Source: Diadema setosum
Lineage: Eukaryota; Echinodermata; Echinoidea; Diadematoida; Diadematidae
Direction of reading: 5' to 3'
Length of the DNA: 64,000 nucleotides
Assembly (NCBI RefSeq): GCF_964275005.1
Contig: NC_092706.1
Coordinates: 6,118,564-6,182,563 of the forward strand
In this document: piece by piece, positions 23,701-33,959 of the stretch
Position numbering within the stretch: the stretch's first letter is position 1
Layout: every line of letters begins with the position of its first letter
The notes under the pieces: model-generated
The model's database searches: none
What the model was told of the DNA's origin: nothing
The model's input: only the letters and a program-made list of their open reading frames with translations
Program-made: the position numbers and the translations under genes

Positions 23701-26567
23701 AAGTGTGTAGTTTTGTTTGAATTGCTGAATGGCAAAGAACAGCTTGGAAATCCCGTACTGATAGTTCTACTGTCTTGCAAACAAGTTTTGCCCGATGAAT
23801 TGGCCATGTTATGTAATACTACCTCTCCTAACAAACAGAACAATGTCAAAAGAGACGCAACTGAATGAAAACAGATGAAACTAGAAAAGCACTCTGAGAG
23901 CGCAGACCTCCGCCAAGCAGCTACTTTCCAAAGATGATTTTGCTCTTCCCAAAGAGATTTTAAAAGCTCTTTGTGCTCTTCCATAGAGATCAGTGATTTC
24001 CACCCGTAGGTATACGTGCTGAAAAATCGCCCGATTTCCTAATATACATGTAGAAACCTTTCTTACGTCATAAACCCTCAGCTGCACGGTGTGCCTCTCC
24101 CTAGCAGAAACTAGAGCACGCGCTTAAATGCGCGCATGCAAACCTCAAATACGCGCAGCCTGAACTCCCAAGTTCATTGACCCTACCTGCCAAAATATCA
24201 AAAATCCTTCATAAATTCCCCCCAAATTCTCAGATCACTACCAAAATTTAATCATCTGTTACTTGTATCATTCTAAACATTTCCTGCAAGTTTCATCCAA
24301 ATCTGTTAACTACTTTGTGAGTCAATTTGCACACGGACAAACAAACAAACGAACGAACGAACAAACCAACGGTAACGAAAACATAACCTCCTCCCTTGGC
24401 AGAGGTAATAAAGTGAAACACAGTACAGTAAATAAAAGTGAAGGAAGATTTACATTCTGTTGTGATAATTTGCTAAAATAGGATCTTGTAATTGTGACTG
24501 ATTTTGGTCAGTGCTATGGAAAAGTGTCTGATTTATTTCAGATGAGAGCGTATAATTTTTTGTATAGCCATAAACTACACATTTAAGGAAATGTGATATA
24601 TATTATCCAGAGAAAAGCTATAATATCTGATAATTGAATGACGTAACAATGAGTGAATGCTTGAACAAAGACTTACGCTCATGATAGACTCTTCCTCATA
24701 AGCAATCTGTGAGATAAAAATGAAGTCAATTCTTTGCGTCCATCTTCCACAGACCATGATCCTGAGCGTGGGCTACAAGCAAGGGCTGACCTGGGAGGTG
24801 TCCAGTGACATGCTCACCCTCACGCTGCTCATACAGGATGGCAACGGGTATCGAACGCTCCCTGTGAAGACAAAACAGGTACAAATATCCCCCCTCCTAC
24901 CAGTCCCTCCCCCCCCCCCCTAAAAAAAAAGAGAAGATGAAAAATATATACATATTAGGACAGTCAGTGATGGGAAAAGAAACCATTGACTAATCTAATT
25001 TTCATATGTTGTAAATAGTGATAGTCACCACTTCATGATAACATATGAAACTTAACGCTTTCTCATGTGAAACTTCATAATGATAGATCCTTCTTTGTGT
25101 TTGTCCTATTGTAATGACATTGAAACTGTCTCTCTCTCCCTCTTTTTTTTTTTTTTTGGGGGGGGGGGAGGGGTATAATACTCCATTCATTGAAGAAAAC
25201 TCGATGTAAAATGTGCTTTATTCTTTAAATAGGCTTATGAGATGATATTGAGTCCACGCCTAGAACACTTGTTTAGAACTAAGTCGATAATTGGTGCCCC
25301 ACGATGGCAGAAGTATAGTGATAATAATAACAACATAGACATTTATAACGCGCAACATATCCACTCAAAAGTGCTCAAGGCGCTCACAATTAATGTTTAT
25401 AACCAAATACACTTCTACCCAACTGGTGACATATTCACGGAGATCCACTCAAGTGCAGTATTCATCGCATAATCGGGACAGGTTGGGAGTAGCAAACACG
25501 GCCCCTTTAAGCGGGGTGCCCGATTTCGCGATGAGCACTCACCATACACTAACGGCATACGACATGTACATGTAGTGCACACACACACACACACACGCAT
25601 ACTGACGTACTGTACATGTACATGAATACACAACCATGCTACCCCTCGGTGCGACCCTCTAGCTCTCCCTGCATTCTCGCAATGATGTAGAGTAATCGCA
25701 ACCGGGTTCTTCTTCTGTCGCCTCTCTCCAAACACAAAATATGTGGATTAAAAGCTAGCACTTTCTTAAACATTCGTAGAATTCTTGGACACGTAGGGCG
25801 TTCCATATAAATACATATCCACAACCATGAGAAATGATTACCCGGAACTGATGTGGGAACGTCAATGAAAAGTCCTTCAATCATTCAATCATCACGGCTT
25901 GATTGTTTACTTGCCGCCATCACTGCACTGTACATGTGTTGTCAATATGTAGCGATCTAGCTCGCCATATACATGTATACACATGTACAGAAAAGCGAAG
26001 GCGGGCAGCGAGCTGAAATGTACGTGTACTGGATGGACGGAGGTCAAAACACACCAGTCCGAAGCTTACTTTGTAAGTTCGATGTAAACGACAACTGATA
26101 GGGAATCTTTGAAATATTGTTGTGGTATTTTGGTAGATTTTTTGTGTAAAATATCAACAAAATCAAAGATCGCTTGAAGAAAAATTGTCCCGTTTATCAG
26201 AGTTTCCCGCCCGATTATTGAGTGAAAATAACGTGCATTGGAAATGTTTCTGGGAAACGTATGTCATTTAAGGGAGGTTCCCGATTATCAGATGCCCGAT
26301 TATGCGATGAATACTGTATGTCAGTAACAAATGGAAGGGATCAAGTGAAGATGATGCAGTATGATTGTTTTGTGCACAGGTAAGATAACGATTGAGTCCC
26401 TGTTTTGTAGACCATGTGTAGAGATGGTAATCACACGTGAAATTCCTCCAATTCCTCTCTCTCTCTAGGCGGCGATCATCAGCAACCTTGCCAACAAGCT
26501 GTCGGGCCGGCTCGCCGCCGAGGACCAGCCATCGACGAGCAGGGCTAACAGCCTACAGAGGCACTGA
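6717..26567 (+). CDS. KRIT1: KRIT1 (CCM1) orthologue, ankyrin and FERM part, 5' exons not found
   Basis: Twelve exons join in phase: 6717-6851, 14334-14396, 16491-16584, 17217-17324, 19231-19329, 20052-20115, 21026-21177, 21863-22029, 22539-22674, 23461-23640, 24753-24878 and 26469-26567. They encode 473 residues plus a TGA stop. Residues 1-133 are four ankyrin repeats and about 134-473 are the FERM F1, F2 and F3 lobes. Landmarks matching human KRIT1 as remembered: WVDQYPLH (human WVDDFPLH), PLHYACW, GRTPLQLCEES, QNLHLQMRPEHKP, YLRRDALL and VFVGVNSRGIHLIN. In vertebrates KRIT1 binds Rap1 and the HEG1 tail through the FERM region and supports endothelial junctions. The C-terminal hydrophobic positions equivalent to human L717 and L721 (HEG1 contact) are I and L here. 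The human protein is about 736 residues, so roughly 290 N-terminal residues (Nudix-like domain and NPxY/F motifs) are outside or unrecognised. All introns are GT-AG. Confidence 0.95.
9782..10020. mobile_element. MITE family B, copy 1 (mariner-like, CGCGAAA-rich)
   Basis: Ends TACTGTATACGC and TTATACAGTA are consistent with a TA target and CTGTATACGC-type inverted repeats. The interior carries TTTTCGCAAA and AATTCGCGG words arranged as an imperfect palindrome. It is about 239 bp, non-coding, and lies in the KRIT1 intron after exon A. Confidence 0.8.
11041..11059. repeat. Poly-C tract of 19 bases
   Basis: An uninterrupted run of 19 C in the first visible KRIT1 intron. Similar homopolymers occur at 16692-16711 (20 G) and 37716-37735 (20 C). 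Confidence 0.95.
12549..12580. repeat. Short hairpin repeat fragment
   Basis: TGCCTCCGCC and GCTGGAGGCA form a small inverted pair around GATGAAGTGGT-like sequence. It looks like a fragment of a larger interspersed repeat, and only this piece is seen. Confidence 0.45.
12750..12997. mobile_element. MITE family B, copy 2
   Basis: Ends TACTGTATACGCGATATATT and TTTGGCGAATACAGTA. It contains the family B words TTTCGCGAGTGGTTAAATTC and GCGAATAGCACC. About 248 bp, intronic in KRIT1. Confidence 0.85.
13914..14108. mobile_element. MITE family C, copy 1 (CTGTAAAAGTGG ends)
   Basis: A 195-bp palindromic element with ends TACTGTAAAAGTGGATATTT and AAATTTCCACTTTTACAGTA. The centre has TGATTCCACGGAATCA. 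The TA target suits Tc1/mariner. It ends about 225 bp before KRIT1 exon B. Other copies are at 43140 and 57080. Confidence 0.85.
14334..14396 (+). CDS. KRIT1: KRIT1 exon B, second ankyrin repeat
   Basis: 63 bp between acceptor TTCACAG and donor GTGAGT. It encodes NGHVEAVKTLLLDPNCSPNT with split codons on both sides. This matches the human repeat that follows HYACW. Confidence 0.93.
14698..14721. repeat. AAAG microsatellite
   Basis: Five to six copies of the AAAG unit in the KRIT1 intron between exons B and C. Confidence 0.8.
16279..16312. repeat. TCAAA pentanucleotide repeat
   Basis: Five or more copies of TCAAA with a decayed tail in which the unit changes to AAGTC. Intronic in KRIT1. Confidence 0.75.
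16491..16584 (+). CDS. KRIT1: KRIT1 exon C, third ankyrin repeat
   Basis: The acceptor is TCTCTCTTAG and the donor GTACAG. It encodes NDSGSAPLHFSAFKGHSEVV followed by RLLLNHRDIDK, a canonical ankyrin repeat (human SSPLHFAAGGGHAEIV). Confidence 0.95.
16692..16711. repeat. Poly-G tract of 20 bases
   Basis: An uninterrupted run of 20 G on the sense strand, 108 bp downstream of the KRIT1 exon C donor. It could form a G-quadruplex in the transcript. Confidence 0.95.
16877..16972. repeat. 96-bp hairpin with about 40-bp arms
   Basis: GGTTGAGAAAGATA at 16885-16898 is answered by TATCTTTCTCAACC, and the outer ends ATATCG and CGATAT also pair. The loop region is GC-rich (GTCACCCCCGCC). This may be a very small palindromic MITE or a structured intronic element of KRIT1. 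Confidence 0.8.
17217..17324 (+). CDS. KRIT1: KRIT1 exon D, fourth ankyrin repeat
   Basis: The acceptor is CATTTCCAG and the donor GTAAGT. It encodes LVVNKEGRTPLQLCEESRQN, then DWETTIKLLKEAARKP, matching human [21 protein letters not shown]. It leads from the ankyrin block into the FERM F1 lobe. Confidence 0.95.
17431..17934. repeat. 19-bp minisatellite with 16-bp variants
   Basis: About 27 tandem copies of GATGATGATGTCAAGAGTT. Units lacking one GAT (16 bp) recur, and variant units ending CAAAGGTT occur near 17549, 17660 and 17770. That gives a higher-order spacing of about 111 bp, equal to five 19-bp units plus one 16-bp unit. It starts 107 bp after KRIT1 exon D, within the intron. Confidence 0.95.
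18528..18616. repeat. Short inverted repeat family H, partial copy
   Basis: It begins TTAACCTGTTGAGGACGAGT and contains ATCTATGGGAAATGCCTG, matching family H at 6335 and 55500. The right arm is decayed. Confidence 0.55.
19231..19329 (+). CDS. KRIT1: KRIT1 exon E, start of FERM F1
   Basis: The acceptor is TCTAACAG and the donor GTAAAA. It encodes PHKIDVHLMDLDGSHVVLDL then NRGSNTSIGDLVQ, equivalent to human [22 protein letters not shown] in the ubiquitin-like F1 lobe. Confidence 0.93.
20052..20115 (+). CDS. KRIT1: KRIT1 exon F, FERM F1 strand
   Basis: 64 bp with acceptor CTTCCAG and donor GTAAGT. It encodes QLQLPRGGHHIFAIWIASQN and L, matching human QQYFTIWICSENL. It ends one base into the next codon. 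Confidence 0.9.
21026..21177 (+). CDS. KRIT1: KRIT1 exon G, FERM F1 to F2
   Basis: The acceptor is CATCCAG and the donor GTAAGT. It encodes LQMRPEHKPVLHLKQWDSII and on to LLYLRRDALLTVEDERA. Human KRIT1 has [20 protein letters not shown] and LFLRRDVRLPLEVE here. Confidence 0.95.
21220..21438. mobile_element. MITE family B, copy 3 (degraded ends)
   Basis: The left end is altered (TACGGTATAAGCTGC) while the right end TTATACAGTA is intact. Interior words TTTTTGCGAAT and AAATTCACGAAATTT match family B. It starts 42 bp after KRIT1 exon G. Confidence 0.7.
21863..22029 (+). CDS. KRIT1: KRIT1 exon H, FERM F2
   Basis: The acceptor is TTGCCTAG and the donor GTAAGT. It encodes IRDPQAIKMLFDECLLNVLK and ITLAGIYMQITYGDHDAKRH, equivalent to human [21 protein letters not shown] and LASLLLQIVYGNYESKKH in the helical F2 lobe. 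Confidence 0.95.
22539..22674 (+). CDS. KRIT1: KRIT1 exon I, end of FERM F2
   Basis: The acceptor is AATCACAG and the donor GTGAGG. It encodes NINLRHFIPGIKLEAKGQGS and NWAQKIVNEHRNVTQKGI, matching human ENLKSIVPVTKLKSKAPHW then TNRILHEYKNL. A short GQGSRG insertion is present relative to human. Confidence 0.93.
23461..23640 (+). CDS. KRIT1: KRIT1 exon J, FERM F3 start
   Basis: The acceptor is TCTCTGCAG and the donor GTATAA. It encodes KLQMMYLELCRSFPVYGSAF, a G/S/R-rich loop (GGSRRGQGGSQRSP), then AVFVGVNSRGIHLINAISK. Human has [20 protein letters not shown] and VYVGVNIKGLHLLN. The loop is longer and more basic than the human one. Confidence 0.95.
23906..24406. mobile_element. Interspersed repeat with ACCTCCGCCAAG / CTTGGCAGAGGT ends
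   Basis: About 500 bp bounded by imperfect inverted ends ACCTCCGCCAAG and CTTGGCAGAGGT. A CAAACAAACGAACGAACGAA run at 24337-24362 lies near the right end. A fragment with the same right end (CATCTTGGCAGAGGTAACAA) is at 32228-32302. No coding content. The superfamily is unclear. Confidence 0.6.
24753..24878 (+). CDS. KRIT1: KRIT1 exon K, FERM F3
   Basis: The acceptor is TCTTCCACAG and the donor GTACAA. It encodes TMILSVGYKQGLTWEVSSDM, TLTLLIQDGNG and VKTKQ, equivalent to human ALLISLKYGCFMWQLG through VHTKQ in the PTB-like F3 lobe. Confidence 0.93.
25313..25395. repeat. Interspersed repeat fragment (ATTTATAACGCGC type)
   Basis: ATAATAATAACAACATAGAC then TTTATAACGCGCAACATATC and GTGCTCAAGGCGCTCACAAT resemble a widespread invertebrate repeat with an ATTTATANCGCGC core. 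Only one fragment is seen and its family is not assigned. Confidence 0.4.
25456..26316. mobile_element. Pogo-like non-autonomous DNA transposon, copy 1
   Basis: An 861-bp element with inverted ends CAGTATTCATCGCATAATCG and CGATTATGCGATGAATACTG. It is followed by TA on the right and TG (a decayed TA) on the left. CAG-starting ends with a TA target suit the pogo/Tigger branch of Tc1/mariner. It is very similar to the inverted copy at 48994-49866. A CA microsatellite sits at about 25577-25596. No transposase is seen. It lies in the last KRIT1 intron. Confidence 0.85.
26469..26567 (+). CDS. KRIT1: KRIT1 terminal exon L and stop
   Basis: The acceptor is TCTCTCTAG and the stop TGA is at 26565-26567. 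It encodes AAIISNLANKLSGRL then a divergent tail ending SLQRH. It aligns with human [22 protein letters not shown]. The tail is about ten residues longer than human. Confidence 0.95.
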   Translation, partial: AAIISNLANKLSGRLAAEDQPSTSRANSLQRH

Positions 26568-28738
26568 GGCAGCCAGGTCGTGGTAGCAGGCATGTAACAA
26601 GACTCTCCTCGGCAGAATTGGATTCCCCGCTTCCTCATTTCCAAAGCGTCCAAAAAGAGTTTCATGCTGATGTGTCCAAAAGAAAAAGGAGTGGCTCTCC
26701 ATAGACCACTTCTGTCCGTGGGACACTTGTGCATGACTTTCGTTTGCTCTGAGGAACATTCGCTGCTCGCTAGCAGAAACTGCATACGAATGCTCTCTTT
26801 GCTGAAGATTATTTTTCGTCCAGCCTCGTGAGCTGTGGACTGAGGCTCCTGACTTTGTCCACTTCACTTCTTACCCGACCCAGCCACGGAGATGAGCTGT
26901 TTAATAGCGAGGGATGGCGATTGTGAAGTGCTTACAAGAAAGCAAGGACTGCGTAACTTGCAGTGAACCAGCCAGTGGCACCATAGTTTATTTGTGATGC
27001 ACTAACAACCATAACGTGTGCCATGGGAAAGTTTTGCGGTTGCTGATCAAGGGCCTGACTCTTTATGCTAACCACAGTTTAGCTGTGGTAGTAATGATTC
27101 TCTTGACCAGGATATTAGTTGCGGCACGAAGATGCTGTCTGTGTACTATCTACATGTACCTCATAGTCCCCTGCATCTGCATGTGATGTAGCAGTAGATA
27201 ACAGCTTTTTTTGCATGTGATCACGGCAAGATGAATAATTTTCAAGGGGGCCTGGCATGGCCATCTGTGGTATTTACTTCCCCTTGCCATAAGGCTTGCT
27301 GACAAGGGCCGCAAAATGTGTTCACACATGGTGTAATCAAAATTGTTTTTAATTGGAAGCCATCAAGAAAATGGAAAAGAAAAATAGGATAGGCCAATTA
27401 CACTAATTTTCCAGTTTTTTTTTTTTAAGGGTGTTTGCAAAATTTTCATCAACATGAAAATGCTATTAGTCACAGAAATTTGTTTCATAATATCCTAGAG
27501 TCAGTATCACTGATAATGGAGTTTATATTTTTGATGATTTTCAACTGTCTCCTTTGCAGTCACTTTCAATGGAAGACCAATTACTTAAAACAGATCCTTT
27601 CCCATTCCTTTTCAGTGTGATAAACCAGCAGATGGGCTCTTATATTATGTTTTCCCTCACCATACCAGTTACGTAATTTATTGATATGATTATATAAGTC
27701 ATAGTATTTGTTAATGTTTTCTTTAGTGAACATGTGCTGCGTATTCACTCTGGTAAGAGAGCATTGAAACAACACCTAGTACACAGTAGCAAAATTTAGG
27801 ACGATGAAAAGCTTTGTGCAAGATATTTACAAGACTTTTACAAGATTTTTATCAGGAATGACAGTATCTGTTTAGTTGGTAGATAGTTGGTAGATCATAT
27901 CTTCACTATTGAACATCTCCCTCATTTTCCCTAGTCTGTGAGCAAGCAAAATTATATCCCCTCCCATGATGTTCATGGGTTGAAATTCTTTGCATATTTC
28001 CCGATAGATACCAGTAATGTAGACTACCTTATGTGAAGAACTCTTACACTACTACGCTTGCCTGTCATTACCTCAAGGACCTGGCCAATACTGGTATATA
28101 TACAAATAGTATTAAGTCGGCTTTTGCGCTGTTCTATCGTCGCTTTGCTAGATTGTGTGAGAGAAAGCGGAATAGAGAGAAATAGTGAGTGAGAGCGAGA
28201 GACACGGACCGACAAAGAGTTGGACTGTCGCCGTAAGGCATTTCTCATTTTGTCAGTATCAGTACTCAGAAAGTCACAATCGTTCTTGTTCGCGTTGGTA
28301 TTGTATTTTATTTTTGTGTGTATGTGTGTTGATGTTATCTCTTTGGGGTGGGTCATGAGACAAATTGAAAGTGAGCACTCGAGGTTCTTGGCCTCTTGCT
28401 CGCATTCCGGTGGGGTGTTCCTTTCCACACCGTGACTCACGTCCGTACCCCCAGATCGAAGATCTGATGAAAGAAAGGGCCCCTACTGTGCTTCAAACTG
28501 TTAACGTGGACTGTATCTCACACACCCCCTTGGCTACAATTTTCAGTCATCAGCTTGGAGCTTTTGCCTCCGTGCGACCTGTTTAGATGTGTCACTACTT
28601 TAAAGCAGAGAACTAAGGAAATGAAACTAAGAAAAAGACATAGATATTATGACTATGTTTGTTTCTTTGTTTTGGCAAAATTCTGTAATGTACTAGCTGA
28701 ATGGATGAAATGGAAAGATTTTTTTAAAAATGAGTTGC

Positions 28739-28744
28739 AATAAA
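28739..28744 (+). terminator. Candidate KRIT1 polyadenylation signal
   Basis: AATAAA within GTTGCAATAAAATGTGTG, with a GT-containing downstream sequence, 2.2 kb after the KRIT1 stop. Later AATAAA sites at 29491 and 31823 are alternatives. Confidence 0.3.
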
Positions 28745-31175
28745 ATGTGTGCAAAAAGACCATGATATTTCAAAGAGTTATCAGTGCTGTAGAGATACGT
28801 CCATATTCAGTGAAACACTCATGATTCGGCATCAGGAAGTTTTGTGTCAACTTTCTGGTCCAAACAACAGACATTCGCTTATAGATATAGTGGAATGAAT
28901 GTGATTTGCTGACAGTGATAATCCTGCGTCCGTAATAGCATTGAAGTACAACATATCTCAACTTGTGATTGGTCTTTTCAGAACAGGGGCAGAAAAAGCA
29001 GTTCATAATAGTTTGTAAGAAATCGAAGATGAAAAAAAAAAAAAAGGAAGAAATGGTTGCAATGATTTGCCACTTTGCTTATAGAAGGAAGGACATCTAA
29101 TAGAGTGTCGTGTGATAAGAGTTTGAACAGATCTTTGTATATTTTGCAATACATTATTTGATGTTGGTATTTAGTAGGAGAGAAGAGAGCTAATTTTACA
29201 TGTGTCTGTATATATTTGCAATGTATGATATATTTATGAATTTAGCAATAGTACTAGTCGTAGAAGTAGGGGAAAAAATGTAGCTAGTAAATCACATTGG
29301 CTGGGTGAAATGATTGTAGTTGAGGCTGAACTTTGTTTTTCTTCAAATCGCTCTAGACAACTCTGTGGCAGTGTATGCTCTTGTGCTAGTTGCCGATGTA
29401 AATTTCTTGAAAAAGTCCGAACAGTTAGTGACGCGATATAAGACACTCTGCATCCTGGGCAGGTGCTCTTACGATTTGTGGTAAACGCCAAATAAATTTG
29501 AAAACCATGTATCAGGAGTGAAGACACTATTTTTTACTCAGCATCAAACCAACAGCGTGCAACCACGTGGTCATGAAATTTGAGAGACTGTAGGCAAAGA
29601 CAGTTCCATTCTATCCCAAAATTGAAGTGGCATCTACCACTCAGATGAAGCTTTTCAAGACACAGAGCTTCATTCCGAAGCTTTCTGTGTTCAGTACTTC
29701 ATAGCCTTTTGTCGTTCTGTTCTGTTGTTGCTCTCAGTTATCTTTCTTTTGTGTTTGTTGTGGGTTTTTTTTTTCCCAGCAAACTCATCAACTCATCAAG
29801 TGTGAGTTTGAGTTTAAGTTTATTAAAATCATACACTGGTATAGAAGTCTGCTTTTAGCTGGACAGCTGTTTTTCTTCAAGGTCGTGTTTTACATTTATC
29901 AACAGGATATATACACGTTGAAAACTGTATTTATTTCATCCCAGCCACCCCAAACTGCTTCCAGCATGTTTTGATAGAATATTGTGCAGTGCAACATACA
30001 TTTTCCACTTTTACTGTCAAACCCTGGTTCAAGTATTATTATCATGATATCATGAAACATTCATGTGTGTTGAGTGATTTGCTGAAGCAAGGAACTGATT
30101 ATATTCTCTATTTGTTTGTACTTGTGAGCAATTTATGTTGCATTTTCTGGTTGTTGTTGGGTTTTTTTTTTTCAAAGAAATCCTTGTGCGACTGTAAATG
30201 TGCCATACTGAACTTTTTTGGTTAGAGAATGTTTTGATTCTTGCAGTTGTGACAATCACTTCTATTTATCATATTCAATAGATCAACTCATAATGAATGT
30301 ATTCAACTTAGGGATCATAGTTTGATGTTTTATGAATTTTAGAAATTCTTGACACTTTTTCTGTCTCTTGTAGAATCTTTGGAGGCTCGATCGAAGCACA
30401 GTGTACTTCTTTATTAATTCTTCTTTCAGTCATTAAACTTTTTGAGGATTTGACACAACTGGATTAAATGGACAGATCTAAAGAGGGAATTTCACACTGA
30501 GAAATCTTTGGAAATAATTTTTTTTTTTTTTTCAACTGATGCAAATAATTTTGAGTTGCCCACAAATTCAAATTAACTTTATTTCACTGATGGTCCGAAT
30601 ATATTCCCATGCAGTGAGAATGGCAGTTCTTCCCGTTATTATCAGCAGCAGAACATTTTAGAATCAAATCAAGCCACAAGGAAACAAGCCCCCTCTCATA
30701 TCCTTACGGGAATGATATTTGCCTTTCACTGAAGAATAATGAGACATGCACACTGAACAATGTCAACTTCTTTATGTGTCCGTGGCAAGGTGATTTCTAA
30801 GGTTATAATCTCATTTTCAGCTTGTCCCTATGTGTACAAAAAAATAAACAGATTTTCATGAGAAGCTAGCACCTATTGAATTGGACGGCAAACTGTCTGA
30901 GCTTGTGACTGTAATGCTGGAATTAATCTCTGAATTTTGTGTTGTGTGCTTTCGATGCCGACGGCATCTCCAAGTCATTTGTGACAAATAGAATATCCGT
31001 TTAGAATGAATGATTTTGTCGAAATCAAGTGCAGTGATGGAATTACTAGTAATTCATTCCTGCAGATGTAATATCTGGATTTAAGTTTCTCATTACTTAC
31101 TTTCTTAATCACTGTATTAATGCAATATCATTTGAGAGATAATTATAGCTTGAAAGTAAACTATCTTAAACGTGT

Positions 31176-31190
31176 ATTTATTTATTTATT
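31176..31190 (+). promoter_or_regulatory. AU-rich element candidate
   Basis: Three overlapping ATTTA pentamers in ATTTATTTATTTATT. Such clusters destabilise mRNAs when inside a 3' UTR. Whether this is transcribed is unknown. Confidence 0.25.
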
Positions 31191-31967
31191 CTCTAACCCG
31201 TCTCCCCGTTATATTGTTTTTGTAAAACATAGACTCGCTCTTTGCCAAATGAACTACTTTTCTGTTTTGTTAAATTTTCTTTGTTTTATTTTTCATGTCA
31301 AGGTGTTTAAGATTTCTGGGAAAAAAAGAGACTAATTTGGTACTCCTCCTACATTGCACATATTATTTTCTGTTACATTTTGCCCAGTATGCAGTATTTT
31401 AACTCCAGTTGAATGGGGTCAGATCATCAGAAAAAAAAAGAGAGGGAAAAAAATGAAGAGTGTGTGTTGCTAGTGGTGTGTTTTGCAATGCCATCATTTA
31501 CAGTCATCCATATCTGAGTCTTTGTATGAGCTGTTCTTGTAAAAACAAGATATTCTATGTTTGATGTAATACAATTGTCATAAATTTTGTGAATTTGAGA
31601 GTTGCCAAGTTGGTGGTTGATGGAATTACTTGCAATTGCGATTTTATGTCTCTGCCCAGAAGGTAACCAGGGATGTTCATCTTCTGTAGAAAAAAGAAAA
31701 AAAAAAATACTAGGCTTTGTACTACTTGAAAGAACTTGTGATATATCTCCTGAATGTTGCAAGGATGAAGTGACCAGGGTGTGTGTATATATGATTCTTA
31801 TTTTGGATAAAGTAATCGAGGAATAAAGTGAAGGGAGGTGCTCCTTGTTTTGCTCTTTTAGTAGCGCTTTTTACATGGAAATCTGTCTTGCTCCCTGTGG
31901 TGATTATTCGTTTTGCCTTTTTATGAATGTGTTGAATGATGACAATCTGATATATCATATGACAAAA

Positions 31968-32008
31968 CAAACAAACAAACAAACAAACAAACAAACAAAC
32001 AAATAAAT
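31968..32008. repeat. CAAA microsatellite
   Basis: About ten AACA-type tetranucleotide units grading into AAATAAATAAA. Confidence 0.9.
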
Positions 32009-32227
32009 AAACTAGAAGCACTTGGAAGATGTAAACCCTAGCATAGGCCAAAAGTGAGTAATGTTAGGGTAAGAACTGTGAACACATCCTGAAAAAAATG
32101 CTGAATCTAGATCGTGAATCACCACTAAACTCTAATCATATGTTTGTTTCTCTTACCACATTAGACCCAACAAAAAGAAAGCAGGAATCATAGGAAAGCA
32201 ATTATAAATTTTGAAGTCATATTGCCA

Positions 32228-32302
32228 ACAGACACACACACAAACAAAACAAACAAAAACATTGGCAAAAACATGACCATCTTGGCAGAGGTAACAATGA
32301 TG
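32228..32302. repeat. Right-end fragment of the CTTGGCAGAGGT repeat
   Basis: CACACACAAACAAAACAAAC followed by ATGACCATCTTGGCAGAGGT matches the right end of the element at 23906-24406. Confidence 0.5.
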
Positions 32303-33209
32303 TGGCATTGCTCCAAATTCTGTCTGCAGGAGCACTTACTTGTGATGGATCATGAACTCATATTGGAAAGTATGATTTTCATAAGCTGCCTTGAGTATAG
32401 AGACAATATTTGGTAACTGCGATGAAAGTGATATATTTGGACTAAAAGTGGATTTGCTAGTTTGGAATGAGGAGGGTCCTGCCACAACATTTTTTTTTTA
32501 ATTTCTTTTTGATTTTGTTCATATTATGACTGCTTTGCCCTTGTAGATATTGAATAACCTTGTAATGCTCAATTTAATATATGCTGTGAGTGTGCCTAGA
32601 GTCATTGTGAGTGTATGTATGGTATTGGTGTTGGTCTGTTCATGTGTGTTTGTGTAACTTGTGTGTGTATTAGCAGAGAAGTCTCACCTTCACCTGGTAT
32701 GGGTGTAGGTGGAAGGTGTTTATTTCTAGTAGAGGATGTGTGGGTGTATCTGTGAATACATTGTACCGGTATCAATATATTTTTATGGAGACTATAAATA
32801 TGTTTGTTTTTAGGTGTTCATGTCTATGCATATGTCCATATAACTATACACAGCCCAGTTGCTCAGCGTCTGGTCGGGCTAATGTTCATACATGTATCTT
32901 CTCTGTATTTATGGCTCCTAAAGTATGAAAGTGGTTGTTATTGCCATTTTGTATTTCTCAATACACTGTGACTTACCGGTACCAGTTCAGAGAAAAATTA
33001 GAAAGTGGTGTGTAAACACTACAATAGAGGAGAAAAAGTAAAATAAGTAAATCAGTCAGTAACCCCAATGATAAAGCAAGAAAAAAATATATGTAATATA
33101 ATGTTCTGTTTTTAAATACAACTGTATGTATAGTGCAATATATTGCAGCCCATTGTATAATCGATATGTACATGTCTGGAAGGGATCCGTCTGGAAGTAT
33201 CATAGGGCC

Positions 33210-33600
33210 TTAAAGGGACTGTACAGTACTGGTTGAGGTAGGGATTCATGTTTTGAACATTCCGAAGTGAGATAATGAAAAGCCTCTCATGAAATATGAA
33301 AGAGCATGTAATTTTAAGAAGGATTCAACGTTTATTTGATGAAAATTGGTTTTCAAATGGCTGAGATATCCAAAAAAGTGCTAATAATAAAAGGCGACAT
33401 GCCCCAACTTTATTAGTAACTCTTTGTTTCACCTTGTTTTTGGATATCTCAGCCATTTCAAAACCGATTTTCATCGAATAAACTTTTGATACCCCTTAGA
33501 ATCGCATGCTCTTTGACATCTCATAGAATGGTTTCTGAATATCTCACAAAACGTTAAAAGCTAAATCTTCACCTCGACCAGAACTGTACACACCCTTTAA
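33210..33600. mobile_element. MITE family A, copy 3 (second subfamily)
   Basis: Complete, 391 bp, with ends TTAAAGGGACTGTACAGTAC and ACTGTACACACCCTTTAA. The palindromic interior has TGGCTGAGATATCCAAAA against TTGGATATCTCAGCCA. It shares subfamily changes with copy 4 at 56061, such as GTACAGTACTGGTTGAGGT. It lies 2 kb upstream of the KIF9 N-terminal exon. Confidence 0.9.
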
Positions 33601-33959
33601 TTCTGAAGAAATAAAGATAACAGAGAATAGATCCATTACCAGTTTGAATGCTTGCATGTAGGCCAGTACTTTGTAGCTGATGTTGGAGTAGCAATTAGTC
33701 GCAAAGGAGACTTTGCAAATCACTGATCAATGCTAAAAAACATATCAATTATATATAGGAACATGAAAAAATTAATAGTAACCAAGAAATTCAAAAGGGG
33801 CAACGGTTTGAAAAGGGGTGACGTGAATAAATGATTATCGTGCAAAATGATTCTAAACACGACTTTGGCTTCATGAATTCTAAAGATATTAATTTAATGC
33901 TGAAACTTAATTCTAAACGGTCTATCATATCATATTATCATAGCAGGCCCAGGGTCCAA

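Larger units (their letters stand above)
26568..33209. other. KRIT1 3' flank, possibly a long 3' UTR, no gene seen
   Basis: No exon with recognisable coding content. Unlike the introns, this 6.6-kb stretch has almost no intact MITE and holds mainly unique AT-rich sequence. Candidate polyadenylation hexamers on + are at 28739, 29491 and 31823. An AU-rich ATTTATTTATTTATT lies at 31176-31190, a CAAA repeat at 31968-32005, a repeat fragment at 32228-32302, and GT-rich DNA at 32580-32760. How far the KRIT1 transcript extends is not decidable from sequence alone. Confidence 0.5.

Noticed and set aside
25639-25884. Open frame inside the pogo-like element, also open in the second copy at 49417-49608
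   Set aside because: Nearly every visible difference between the two copies changes the amino acid, and there is no similarity to a transposase. It looks like unconstrained sequence that happens to be open.
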